Positions 36,458 to 48,157 are shown, counted from the stretch's first letter. The stretch is 64,000 nt of DNA from Leucaena leucocephala (GCA_037074615.1 CM073522.1:30812962-30876961), one strand, 5' to 3'. Numbers and translations are program-made. The notes: generated by a model from the sequence alone, not told the origin.

Positions 36458-39347
36458 GAGCAAGGGCTACCGCTCTCTTATGGACGGAGGCGGCTAAAGA
36501 AACTAGTTCAGGAGAGAAAGATTAGATTTGGCACTTGGAATATTGGGACTATGACTAGAAAAGCGTAGGAAGTGGTGGGCCAAATGGTAAAGCGAAAGAT
36601 TAACATCTTGTGCCTTCAGGAAACTAAATGGGTTGGAGAAAAATCTCGGGAAATCAATGAGTTCAAATTTTGGTACACAGGTAAAACAGGGACGAGGAAT
36701 GGTGTTGGTATCATTGTGGATAAAGAGTGGAAGACGAATGTGGTGGATGTGAAAAGGATTGATGACAGAATTATATCTTTAAGAATAATTATTGGAAGGG
36801 ATACAATCAACGTTATTAATGTTTATGCACCTCAAGTGGGAACAGAAGCACACCTTAAGGAAAAGTTTTTGGAAGATTTGGAGGGGTTGATTCAGATCAT
36901 ACCACTTACTGAGAAGATTTTTATTGGTGGAAACCTTAATGGTCATGTTGGTAAGGAGGCAAGGCAATATGCAGGAGCTCATGGTGGTTTTGGTTTTGGA
37001 GAGATTAATAATGAAGGACAATCTATTCTTGAGTTTTTCTTAGATTGCAATCTTAAGATTGTCAACACGTGCTTTAAGAAGCGGGAGGAGCACTTGGTCA
37101 CATACAAGAGTGGGATCCACAGGTCACAGATTGATTTCTTTTTGGTAAGGAGTCATGACAGAAGACTTTGTACAAATTGTAAAGTGATTCCATGGGACGG
37201 GGTGACAACCCAGCATAGGTTAATGGTCCTTGACGTGCGTATTAAGTGTAGAAAGAAAAAACGCCAACATGTTTTAAACACAAGAGTCAAGTGGTGGCAG
37301 TTAAAAGGGGAGAAGAGGGAAACTTTTAAATCATGTGGAAGGAAATGGCTGAGAAGGTCCAAACGGTTGCTAAAGTAATTTTGGGAGAATCTAAAAGTTT
37401 TGGTCGACGAGATAAGGAGACTTGGTGGTGGAATGAGGACGTACAAAAGAAAGTTAAGAACAAGAGAGACTGTTTCAAAGTTATACACTTATGTAATAAT
37501 ACTGAAAATTGGGAAAAGTATCGTTTAACTAAGAAGAAAACTAAGAAGGCGATGAGTGCAGCTCGTTTTAAAGCTTTTGAGAAATTTTATAAGGAGCTAG
37601 GGACAAAGTCGGGAGAACGAAAGATTTATAAGATTGCAAGAGATAGGGAAAGGAAATCGAGAGATTTGGATCAAGTACGATGTATTAAGGATGAAGAAGG
37701 CAAGGTTTTAGTTGCAGATGGTGATATTAAAGAACGGTGGGAGACCTATTTTTACAAATTGTTTAATGACGAGAGAGGAGGGTCGAGTTATGAGCTCGGG
37801 GATTTAACACGAGAAGTTGAACCAAATTTGGCATTTTACCATAGGATCCGTGTTGACGAGATTAAAGAGGCGCTTAAGAAAATGAAAAATAGTAAAGCTG
37901 TCGGACCTGACGGTATTCCTATTGAAATTTGGAAGTGTTTAGGCGAAGTGGGGGTGGTGTGGCTTGCTAAACTATTTAATGTGATCTTAAGTTCTAAGAA
38001 AATACCTGATAACTGGAGGAAAAGTAATTTAGTTCCTATTTACAAAAATAAAGGGGATATTCAAAATTGTGCAAATTACAGAGGGATAAAGCTTATGAGT
38101 CACACTATGAAGTTGTGGGAAAAGGTAATTGGACACAGGTTGAGATTAGAGACTGATATTTCTGAGAATCAGTGTGGTTTTATGCCGGGTAGGTCTACAA
38201 TAGAGGCGATTCATTTATTAAGGGGGTTAATGGAAAGGTACCGGACCAAAAGAAAAGACTTGCATATGGTCTTCATTGACTTAGAAAACGCGTATGATCG
38301 AGTACCAAGGGAGGTGCTTTGGAAAGCTTTGGAAAAGAAAGGTGTGCGCATGGCATATATCAAGGCAATAAAAGATATGTATGAGGGGGTAACAACTACT
38401 GTAAGAACGTCTGGGGGCGAAACAAAGGATTTTCCCATAAGGATTGGTCTTCATCAGGGATCCTCCTTGAGTCCTTATTTATTTAATCTAGTAGTGGATG
38501 TTCTAACCAAACTTATTCAAGAAGAAATCCCTAAGTGCATACTTTTTGCAGACGATATAGTTCTTGTGACAGAGTCAAGAGAAGAGATTAATTTTAAACT
38601 TGAGTTATGGAGAAGTACTTTAGAGTCGAAGGGTTTTCGTCTGAGTAGAAGCAAGACTGAATATATGCATTGTAATTTTGATAAGAGGCAAGTTAGAAAT
38701 AACTTGGAGGTCAAATTAGGAGATCAAGTTATTCCACAAATAGATAAGTTCAAATATTTGGGATCAATTATACAGAAGGATGGTGAAATTTTGGAGGATG
38801 TTAATCATAGAATTCAAGCTGGGTGGTTTAAATGGAGAAAGGCTACTGGGGTTATATGTGATCGGAAAGTACCAGATAAATTAAAAGGAAAATTTTATCG
38901 CACTGCTATAAGACCAGCAATGCTTTATGGGAATGAATGTTGGGCTTTAAAAGGACAGCAAGAGCATTAAGTCGGGGTAGCTGAGATGAGGATATTGAGA
39001 TGGATGTGTGGGCATACAAGAAAAGATAAGATTCGTAATGAACAAATACAGGGAACAGTTGGAGTGGCATCTACTGAGGAGAAAATGGTAGAGAACCGTC
39101 TTAGGTGGTTTGGACACGTACAAAGAAGGCCAAGGGATGCGCCAGTGAGGAGGGTGAATTAAATCGTATGGAGCCCGGTTAAAAGGAATAAAGGAAGGCC
39201 AAAGAGAATGCTCAACGAGGTCATTGAGCGGGATCTCCTGGTCAATAACTTAACCAAGAATTTAGTTTTTGATAGAGCACAATGGCGTCGTATGATTCAT
39301 GTAGCCGACCCCATTTAATGGGATAAGGCTTTGTTGTTGTTGTTGTA
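36458..39347 (+). mobile_element. RTE-clade non-LTR retrotransposon, copy A
   Basis: The apurinic-type endonuclease domain (36572-37330) has NILCLQETKWVG, INVYAPQVG, HRSQIDFFLV and WDGVTTQHRLMVLDV. The reverse transcriptase (to 38967) has VGPDGIPIEIWK, SNLVPIYKNKGD, CGFMPGRSTIEAI, HQGSSLSPYLFN and the catalytic FADDIVLV (about 38546). The 3' end CCCATTTAATGGGATAAGGC with a (TTG)n tail at 39332-39346 is diagnostic of plant RTE elements. A deletion of about 62 bp near 37333 shifts the frame between endonuclease and RT. A TAA at 38968-38970 cuts the C-terminal tail, and there is another stop further on. The 5' leader is shorter than in copy B. It is therefore non-autonomous. Confidence 0.93.
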
Positions 39348-41885
39348 TCTATTTGTGAAATAACTTGATCTCCCAATTTGACCTCCAAATTATTTCTAAC
39401 TTGCCTCTTATCAAAATTACAATGCATATATTCAGTCTTCTATTCAGACGAAAACCCTTCGACTCTAAAGTACTTCTCCATAACTCAAGTTTAAAATTAA
39501 TCTCTTCTCTTAACTCTGTCACAAGAACTATATCGTCTGCAAAAAGCATGCACTTAGGGATTTCTTCTTGAATAGGCTTGGTTAGAATATCCACTACTAG
39601 ATTAAATAAATAAGGACTCAAGGAGGATCCCTGATGAAGACCAATCCTTATGGGAAAATCCTTTGTTTCGCCCCCAGACGTTCTTACAGTAGTTGTTACC
39701 CCCTCATACATATCTTTTATTGCCTTGATATATGCCATGCGCACACCTTTCTTTTCCAAAGCTTTCCAAAGCACCTCCTTTAGTACTCGATCATACGCTT
39801 TTTCTAAGTCAATGAAGACCATATGCAAGTCTCTTCTTTTGGTCCGGTACCTTTCCATTAACCCCCTTAATAAATGAATCGCCTCTATTGTAAACCTACC
39901 CGGCATAAAACCACACTGATTCTCAGAAATATCAGTCTCTAATCTCAACCTGTGTCCAATTACCTTTTCCCACAACTTCATAGTGTGACTCATAAGCTTT
40001 ATCCCTCTGTAATTTGCACAATTTTGAATATCCCCTTTATTTTTGTAAATAGGAACTAAATTACTTTTCCTCCAGTCATCAGGTATTTTCTTAGAACTTA
40101 AGATCACATTAAATAGTTTAGCAAGCCATACCACCCCCACTTCGCCTAAACACTTCCAAACTTCAATAGGAATACCGTCAGGTTCGGCAGCTTTACTATT
40201 TTTCATTTTCTTAAGCGCCTCTTTAACCTCGTCAACACGGATCCTATGGTAAAATGCCAAATTTGGTTCAACTTCTCGTGTTAAATCCCCGAGCTCATAA
40301 CTCGACCCTCCTCTCTCGTCATTAAACAATTTGTAAAAATAGGTCTCCCACCGTTCTTTAATATCACCATCTGCAACTAAAACCTTGCCTTCTTTATCCT
40401 TAATACATCGTACTTGATCCAAATCCCTCGATTTCCTTTCCCTATCTCTTGCAATCTTATAAATCTTTCGTTCTCCCGACTTTGTCCCTAGCTCCTTATA
40501 AAATTCCTCAAAGCTTTAAAACGAGCTGCACTCACCGCCTTCTTAGTTTCCTTCTTAGCTAAACGATACTTTTCCAATTTTCAGTATTATTACATAAGTG
40601 TATAGCTTTGAAACAGTCTCTCTTGTTCTTAACTTTCTCTTGTACGTCCTCATTCCACCACCAACTCTCCTTATCTCGTCGATCAAAACCTTTAGATTCT
40701 CCCAAAATTACTTTAGCAACCGTTTGGACCTTCTCAGCCATTTTCTTCCACATGATATTAGCATTTTCCTGCGCCTCCCAAACCCTTTCATTTAACATAG
40801 TTCTTTTAAAAGTTTCCCTCTTCTCCCACTTTAACTGCCACCACTTGACTCTTGTGTTTAAAACATGTTGGCGTTTTTTCTTCCTACACTTACGCACGTC
40901 AAGGACCATTAACCTATGCTGGGTTGTCACCCCGTCCCATGGAATCACTTTACAATTTGTACAAAGTCTTCTGTCATGACTCGTTACCAAAAAGAAATCA
41001 ATCTGTGACCTGTGGACCCCACTCTTGTATGTGACCAAGTGTTCCTCCCGCTTCTTAAAGCACGTGTTGACAATCTTAAGATTGTAAGCTAAGGAAAACT
41101 CAAGAATAGATTGTCCTTCATTATTAATCTCTCCAAAACTAAAACCACCATGAGCCCCTGCATATTGCCCTGCCTCCTTACCAACATGATCATTAAGGTC
41201 TCCACCAATAAAAATCTTCTCAGTAAGTGGTATACTCTGAATCAACCCCTCCAAATCTTCCCAAAACTTTACCTTAAGGTATGCTTCTGTTCCCACTTGA
41301 GGTGCATAAGCACTAATAAAAATTGATTGTATTCCTTCCAATAATTATTCTTAAAGATATAATTCGGTCATCAATCCTTTTCACATCTACCACATTCGTC
41401 TTCCACTCTTTATCCACAATGATACCAACACCATTCCTCGTACTTGTTTTACATGTGTACCAAAATTTGAACTCATTGATTTCCCGAGATTTTTCTCCAA
41501 CCCATTTAGTTTCCTGAAGGCACAAGATGTTAATCTTTCGCTTTACCATTAGACCCACCACCTCCCACGTTTTTTCAGTCATAGTCCCAATATTCCAAGT
41601 GCCAAATCTAATCTTTCTCTCCTGAACTAACTTCTTTAGCCGCCTCCGTCCGTAAGAGAGCGGTAGCCCTTGCTCATTTAACACTATATCCGGGCGACGA
41701 TGCAGCGGCCCTTGCTCACTTCTCACTGTACTCGAGCCATACAACGCTTTACTTACGGGCAACGACCTAGTATTAGAGCAATATCTTCGTATGTCCATGT
41801 TCATAAGATTCGACAAGTTTTTACGTTGGCTGTCGGGGCCTAACACAACCCTCCTCCTTTACCCGGGCTTGGGACCGGCTACATG
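39348..41885 (-). mobile_element. RTE-clade non-LTR retrotransposon, copy B, inverted and 3'-truncated
   Basis: This is near-identical to copy A on the opposite strand. The 5' leader is at about 41885-41640 (GTTAGGCCCCGACAGCC, then GAGCAAGGGCTACCGCTCTC). Endonuclease frames run 41575-40559, with a frame change near 41330, and RT frames run 40558-39360. It retains the segment that copy A lost near 37333. It lacks everything after the codons for GDQV-SQID, including the (TTG)n tail. The junction at 39347 joins the tail of A directly to the cut end of B. Single-base deletions, for example in the GAAAATTGGAAAAG run near 40575, break the frame. Confidence 0.93.
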
Positions 41886-41901
41886 CATAGGCGGAGTATA
41901 A

Positions 41902-41980
41902 TCATGGGCCAAAAATTAATCTAAGGTAATCAAGGGCCGAAAATTAATCTAAGGCTCATGGGCCGAAAATTAATCTAAGG
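41902..41980 (+). repeat. Three tandem units of about 27 bp
   Basis: The phrase GGGCCGAAAATTAATCTAAGG, with one variant base in the first unit, occurs three times in succession right beyond the 5' end of RTE copy B. It may be a small array created at the insertion boundary. No other function is apparent. Confidence 0.85.
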
Positions 41981-43409
41981 TATCTGTTATAACAAATAAT
42001 AATTGCAAATTTCTAAGATTAAGATTTCAAACTCCTCTTTCAATTTAATGGAAAATATATCAATCATGTAAGGGAATGTTTCCCTTCAAAGATCTATTGA
42101 ATAATGAATGATTTATCCAGAATATTATACATGATATTTCACAACAACCACACATGGTCTACCTATACCAGTGAATATGAAAGAGCTAAATTCAAAAGTA
42201 TTTAGAAAAATAACACCAATAGAAGTGAGCTGAAAAACTGTAAAAGCTTACCTTTTGCATCAATGTCCTTCTACTCTTAGGGTTGATATAATCTTCTCCC
42301 ACATCGTGTTAATGTTTATAACAAAAGTAACAGTTAAAAGTGGCTCAATTAAAAGGGCATATAGCATTCTAACATTACTAAGCAATGATGCATGTGTTTG
42401 TGACATCAAGAAGAAATTATAGGCATACATGGTAGGGTAGTGAGCTAGTTATATTCACCTTTCGACTACTCTACACCCCAGAATAGTTTAGAAAGAATAG
42501 TGTTATTTCAGTCTTCCATAATAGTTTGATTTTGAGAAATGCTCACCTTTCCACATCTCTACACAGTAGTGCTCTATCCTTGTTTTCCCATCTGAATCAA
42601 TATCTGTGACTTCCATAGTGAGTGTGTTTTTGTTAAAGTGGAAACTATGTGAACAGCGGAGTGTCTTCTTGTACAGGAAATCGTGAATCTTGACCTCTCT
42701 GTCTAGGGCAGGAGGTGCCTCAAAGTTCAACAGAATAGTTTGAGGTTGAGAAATGTTGGCCTATCTTATTACTCCACACAGTAGTGATGTGTCTTTTACC
42801 TCCTATTCATGTGAATCAATGTGTGTTCTGCATAGTAAATAACAAAAACTGTAAAATGAGTCAAATTTAATCACCCTCAGGTCAAACCTGCTTGCACTTC
42901 CTATTCTGTTTTTCAGTCTTCTATGCATAAAAACCACTTTAAATGAAAAACTAACCTCATAATAGCAATGTAAATATGGACCAATGGAAAATGTATATAA
43001 CAGTAACCTTGTATATGCTGCGATGTCTGTAAACGTCTGTTATCATCTCATAGACGACAGGACCTCGTGAAGTTTGTGTATCTACCATTCAAAGGAACAT
43101 GAATGGATGCAACGCATTTTTGGGGAAAATTCAAAAAGAATGAGGAACAAAATGAAGAGGATGAATAGATAACAAAACAGTATGGTGAGGAGGATGTCCG
43201 TCCGCTTTCCTCTATCCATCACCGTTCATATCCATCTTCATCCTTTGTTCCTGATCATCTTCCAGAGAGAATAGAGAGATAAGGAACACATCCTTGGCGA
43301 AAAAAAGATCTCCATTGAACAGAACATATGATTAAGAATTCAAGACCCAGGTCCCATTACCTTAGTCTTCCTCACCATTGCTTCTTTGCCGCCACCCTCG
43401 CCAGATCTC
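41981..43409. other. No gene recognised; one exon-like frame and a small tandem duplication
   Basis: On the minus strand about 42730-42560 is an open segment, NFEAPPALDREVKIHDFLYK and on to HYCVEMWKG, followed by a GTGAGC donor-like site. It looks exon-like, but I do not recognise the family. Part of it (TTGAGAAATGCTCACC / TTGAGAAATGTTGGCC, with ACACAGTAGTG) is repeated about 220 bp further on at 42740-42800. The rest is AT-rich. Confidence 0.35.
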
Positions 43410-43660
43410 CATGTGATAGATGACAGTTACTGACATGAATAACACCACCTCATTTTACAGAATAATCTAAAAAATAGCTAAATGTTTCAAAGGCCTGACA
43501 AACATCTCCAAACAAGCAATACAAAGCATATATCAGTATATCACTGCTGACATGAATTAATACCTCCAGTGTTCATTTATCAAAAAAATAATACGTAGTG
43601 TTCAAGCAGAATGAGCTACCTTATATTCGACCATATAAAGTAGTCAATGGAGTTCAACAT
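43410..43660. repeat. Duplicated block, copy 3 (partial)
   Basis: It matches the left parts of 27360-27640 and 31370-31620: GTGATAGATGACAGTTACTG, CATTTTACAGAATAATCTA, AAACAAGCAATACAAAGCAT and GATGAGCTACC-like GAATGAGCTACC. It then diverges at about 43665 and reaches the minisatellite by a different route of about 270 bp. Confidence 0.7.
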
Positions 43661-43924
43661 CACAGTTAAGGAGAATATATTTACCTATTATTAAGGTGAT
43701 GCGCATCTTTGTGAGGAATGACAGAGTATGCCAAATAATAGGTCTTGAAAAATTTAAAGTTGCAAGACCATTACAATTTTCTATGATTGCATTATAGTTG
43801 AAAGCCACAAATATCAAGCATCCCCAACAATCTTTTGTGAACTGTTGGGAGCAAATCTCCCAATGGGATTACTGGCATTAACATGTTTCCCTATGAATTA
43901 GGTCAAAATGGTCACAAAATAACA

Positions 43925-45420
43925 AATACATTAGTAAGTAGACATCAATCTAGACTTTCCCACATTCATAAATAGGCATCAAGCATTCAATCTCAATTTT
44001 CCCACATTTATAAAAAGGCACCAATCTCAATTTTCTCACATTCGTAAATAGGTATCAATTTGTATTTTTCCACATTCATAAATAGGCACCAATATCAATT
44101 TTCCCACACTTGTAAATAGGCATCAATCTCATTTTTTTCACAATCGTAAATAGGCACCAATATCAATTTTTCCACATTTGTAGATAGGCATCAATCCCAA
44201 TTTTCCCACATTTGTAACTAGGAATACCAATCTCAAGTTTTTCACAATTGTAAATTGGTACCAATCTCAATTTTCCCACAACTATAAATAGGCATCAATC
44301 TCAATTTTCCCACAATTGTAAATAGGCACCAATATCAATTTTTCCACATTTGGATAGGCATCAATATCAATTTTCCCACATTTGTAAATAGGCATCAATC
44401 TCAATTTTCCCACATTTGTAAATAGGCATCAATCTCAATTTTCCCAGTAGGCATCAAATCATGCATTGATCTTGAATCTTTGCAAATGCGCATACATAAA
44501 AACTTTGCCAAAATATATGTAAGGGGGCTATAAAGCAGCAAAGACACGGATAGTCTAAGCTGAAGAGCAAAAGTAGACCCCTACATTTAAATTTACGCAC
44601 TTTAAGATTAGGCATCAAATGATATAAATGTCAATGAGCCTCATAGGAGTACATTAAATATACAAGCTCGAATTAAATAGCAAGTACATCTTTTTATAAG
44701 AAAAATGTGTCAATTCTCAAAATGCAATTTTGAAGGATCATAAAGCACGCAAGAATAATCAAGGCAGCTTTACATGTCAAGATTAAGCTTTTGAATGAAT
44801 CTCAAATTTTTCCACATTATTAAGTAAGCATCAATCTATATTTTTCCACATTTGTAAAAGGGCACAAATCTGAATTTTCTCAAATTTGCGAATAGGCATC
44901 AATATCAATTTTCCCACATTTATAAATAGGTATCAATCTAAATTTTCCCACATTCGTAAATAGGCATATCAATCTCAATTTTACCACAATTATAAATAGG
45001 TATCAATGTCAATTTTTCCACAACTGTAAATAGGCATCAATGTCAATTTTCCCACAATCGTAAGTAGGCATCAATCTCAATTTTCCCACAATCGTAAGTA
45101 GGCATCAATCTCAATTTTTCCACATTTGGATAGCCATCAATCTCAATTTTCCCACAACTATAAATAGGCATCAATCTCAATTTTTCCAAAATTGTAAATA
45201 GGCACCAATCTCAATTTTCCCATATTTGGATAGGCATCAATCTCAATTTTTCCATATTTGTAGATAGGCATCAATCTCAATTTTCCCACATTTATAAATA
45301 GGCATCAATCTCAATTTTTCCACACATTCATAAATAGGCATCAATCTCATTTTTCTTACGTTCTTAAATAGGCATCAATATCAATTTTTCTAAATTCGTA
45401 AATAGGCATCAAATGATATT
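43925..45420. repeat. Composite 34-bp minisatellite, blocks 5-6
   Basis: Arrays of the AGGCATCAATCTCAATTTTC unit lie at 43925-44455 and 44795-45415. The spacer at 44460-44790 carries the same spacer sequence as elsewhere (ATGCATTGATCTTGAATCTT, GCACTTTAAGATTAGGCATC). As at 33.5 kb, the array stops beside a CIPK exon remnant. Confidence 0.9.
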
Positions 45421-45487
45421 TATGCACTTTAAGATTAGGATAAAGGGAATAGCTTATGCATATATCACAATGTGCCCATACATGCCC

Positions 45488-45550
45488 CTCATGCAACCTT
45501 GCTATATTGGGATGTCTGACAATTTTCATAATGGATATTTTTCTTTTAAT
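45488..45550 (-). pseudogene. CIPK protein kinase exon remnant (63 bp), copy 3
   Basis: On the minus strand, acceptor CAG is followed by codons for IKRKISIMKIVRHPNIARLHE. The donor is damaged (GAG followed by GGGCATG instead of GTATGT). Thus this copy kept the acceptor and lost the donor, the reverse of copy 2, so the two decayed separately. Upstream flank to about 45960 matches 33616-34080. Confidence 0.8.
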
Positions 45551-45559
45551 CTGTAATAA

Positions 45560-46440
45560 CATTCAAGTTTTAATAGTCAATATGAAGAGCATGCAAACTC
45601 AAATTCAACACTGACATGCATCAAGGTTCTATGCTACATGTGTTCTTAAGCACATGCAGCAAGCCTTTGATTTCAGATACCTCCTAAGATCCATTAAAGC
45701 AACATTATCGTAGGGAAAGAACTTTTCTGAGCTGACTAGAGGGATGTATGCTAGTTATTGTAGAACAGTCATATAAAAGCACATTGAGTTGAGTCATATG
45801 CCAGAAAGGGAGATTAGAATCACTGGAATAAATGTGTATGTGTCAGAGGAGGTTTCCAAAATCAAATGAATGATGAATTTACACAGGTTCACATGTCTGA
45901 GTACACAAACCATGATATATGTAACCTTAGAAAATTTATTTCGCAGGGATCAAGGACCGGAAAAAAAACGCGTTTTTTTACATCAAAAAGGAATCCTCAT
46001 ATCAAATGCAAAAAAAAGTTTACCGTTGATTTCGAAGGGTCACCCACCCAGTGTTTCACCGTCATCGTTTGCTTCGTCGCACAGCTCCATTGCAAAACAC
46101 CCCACAGAACCACAAATGCGGCGGCTAGGGTTTAGATTCCAGAAGTTCAGAATGCACATAAAAGGCGCCATCGATTTAAAGAATTTTGTTAGATCGGGAT
46201 AACTATGACGCTATGTGATAGATTGAACTGGCCAGCGCGACTCTCTTTTATCCTCGGAAGATAGGGATCCATCATACAAAGGCGCGAAAGGCCGGGAGGC
46301 AAGAGAACTGTGTTTTAGCCGTTTGATCCACTCTCTGTAAGTCAAGCAACCATTTGTCTTGGGCCCGTGTACACGAAAGTCGGCGCTTTGATATAACCGT
46401 TGGGTTAGGGTTTCATAAAAAGGGCACCGCGTTAATTTGG
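45560..46440 (-). repeat. Flank duplicated from the 33.6-34.7 kb fragment
   Basis: 45600-45955 corresponds to 33650-34078 (AGCAAGCCTTTGATTTCAGATACC, GGAGATTAGAATCACTGGAA). 46260-46430 corresponds to 34570-34740. The middle (about 45960-46250) differs and lacks the IAA-hydrolase exon. No convincing protein-coding frame was seen in the two overlapping plus-strand ORFs here. Confidence 0.65.
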
Positions 46441-47331
46441 CGCTACATGATAGATTTATTTCAATATGACAATTGGTTTAGGGTTTCATAAGAACAGCAT
46501 GGCGTTAATGTTACGCTAGATATATTTATTTTGATATGACCGTTGGTTTACTAATAAAGGCACCGCGTAAATATGGCGCTATATGACATATTTATTTATT
46601 TATTTATTTGCTAAAAGGCAGTTTTGGGCTAAAATCATAAATTATAATTTTATTTAAATAAAGTATAATTCTCAATCGAAGAGTAAGAGCTCCTTTGATT
46701 TAATTTTTAAAAAAAAATTACAGTAATTCTAGAGAATAATTTTTATAAAAAAAGTTATTTTAAGAAAATAAATATTTATACAGTTATTATTAAAATTATT
46801 TTTTAATAAATAATATATATATGATTTATTTGATAATTAATAATAAATAATTTTTAATCTCAATTTGGACAGTCTTATAAAAGTTAGGAACTCAATTACT
46901 TCCCAAAAACAAGGATTCATTTTATCAGAACCATTTTTCCATCCAAATCTCAAAATTCAAATATCACACAAGCAAAATTTTCCGTCTTTCTTCCCATTTT
47001 TCTTAAAATATTTTCTCAAAACTCGAATATTATTTTCACCAGAAATTTTCCAGATCATATTCATCTATTCTCTGTTTTATCGAGCTCTGCAATTTTTTTA
47101 ATGACAAAAAATACGCAAATATTTCAAAGTTAAAAGACTTTCTGCTCCTGGGTTCATGCCCAACTTCTTAGCTTTTTAATTTCTGACATATCTTGATTTT
47201 TGCGTTGCTATATCATTTGTGTAAGGAAAAAAATCTGCAGAAATTAGTGTTAAATTTTGGTTTAGTGGAGTTTTGGAGGAGAAATGGAGTGCTGGTGCGT
47301 TGTTTATTCATGAGTTGTTAAGCTTTTAAAT
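46441..47331 (+). other. AT-rich flank and possible leader of the AHL fragment
   Basis: The repeated sentence TTTATTTC/TGATATGAC..GTTGGTTTA occurs two to three times at 46440-46600. From about 46900 to 47331 the sequence is T-rich and could be a promoter and 5' leader of the AHL exon. No ORF of note. Confidence 0.35.
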
Positions 47332-47640
47332 ATGGAAGTCATTGATGGAATTAGCAGTGTAGTCACGGTGGTTGGATCAGATGATTCGTCAGATTACCAT
47401 GTAGCTCCTAGGATCGAGAACCCAGCAACCACTAGCAGATCGACAACGCCTACGCTGGCTCTAGCGACTCAAGGGAGTGCTCCTCCGCTGAAGACGGCAG
47501 CAACAGGAGGTATGCTGGGAAACATGATGATGCCAGGGAAGAAGAAAAGAGGCAGACCGAGAGAAGTACGGACCAAAAGGGTCAGTGCCCATGGCTCTCT
47601 CTCCAAAAGAGAAGGTCGACGGATAATAGAGAGTAAGTGA
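47332..47640 (+). pseudogene. AHL (AT-hook nuclear-localised) first-exon fragment, frameshifted
   Basis: The ATG at 47332 opens MEVIDGISSVVTVVGSDDSS and YHVAPRIENP, the typical start of type I AHL proteins, followed by the AT-hook KKKRGRPR at about 47540-47563. AHL proteins bind AT-rich DNA in the nucleus. One extra base after the Arg-Pro-Arg codons (about 47562) shifts the frame. The alternative frame continues with the family's YGPKGS and MALSP words and then stops at TAATAG near 47624. The PPC/DUF296 domain that normally follows is absent. A hAT-type MITE begins 39 bp after the last codon. Truncated gene; function very unlikely. Confidence 0.82.
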
Positions 47641-47678
47641 AGTTGGGGAGAGAGAAGCAAAACAGAAAAGACAATCAC

Positions 47679-48157
47679 TGGGGCTGTTCACGGGACAGTT
47701 CAGGACTGGGACAACCTCGTCCCGTGTCTTATCTCGATATAGTACACGGGATACAAAATACGTCCCGTGTCCCGTCCCGTCCCGAATTTGTCCCGGTCCC
47801 GATGGGATCGGGATAGGTTCGGGACGGGACGGGAATTCCTGATTTATTTTTTTTTTAAAAAAATATTATAATGTATAAGAAAGAATAAAAATATCAATAT
47901 AAAAATATATGTATAAGAATAAAAATATCTATATAAGAGTGAGAAAAATAGGATAATGTAATATTTTTTTAAAAAAAATATTTCGGGAAGGGACGGGATT
48001 CCCGAGGGACGGGCCGAAACCCGTCCCGTCCCGTTCTTCCTTTTGTCCCGTCCCGGGAGTGTTCCGGCCCGGTCCCTTTCAGGACGGGACGGACCCGTCC
48101 TAAAATTACCGGGATAGGGTCAGGACACCCGGGACGGGATAACTTTAGATACCCCTA
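47679..48157. mobile_element. hAT-type MITE with 8-bp target duplication ACAATCAC
   Basis: A perfect ACAATCAC flanks the element (47671-47678 and 48158-48165). The termini TGGGGCTGTTCA and the inverted right end TAGGGGTATCTA agree with a T(A/G)GGG hAT-like end. Both subterminal regions are packed with GGGACGGGAC/GTCCCGTCCC motifs in both orientations, and the centre is an A/T-rich stretch. It is 479 bp with no ORF, so it needs a transposase from elsewhere. Confidence 0.9.

Noticed and set aside
39365..41517. Plus-strand ORFs across RTE copy B, and minus-strand ORFs across copy A
   Set aside because: They are antisense shadows of the endonuclease and reverse transcriptase frames.
36458..41885. 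Twin-priming inversion as the origin of the RTE palindrome
   Set aside because: Twin priming would put the inverted 5' piece before the tailed 3' piece and use one RNA; here the inverted copy lies beyond the tail and the copies overlap in content.
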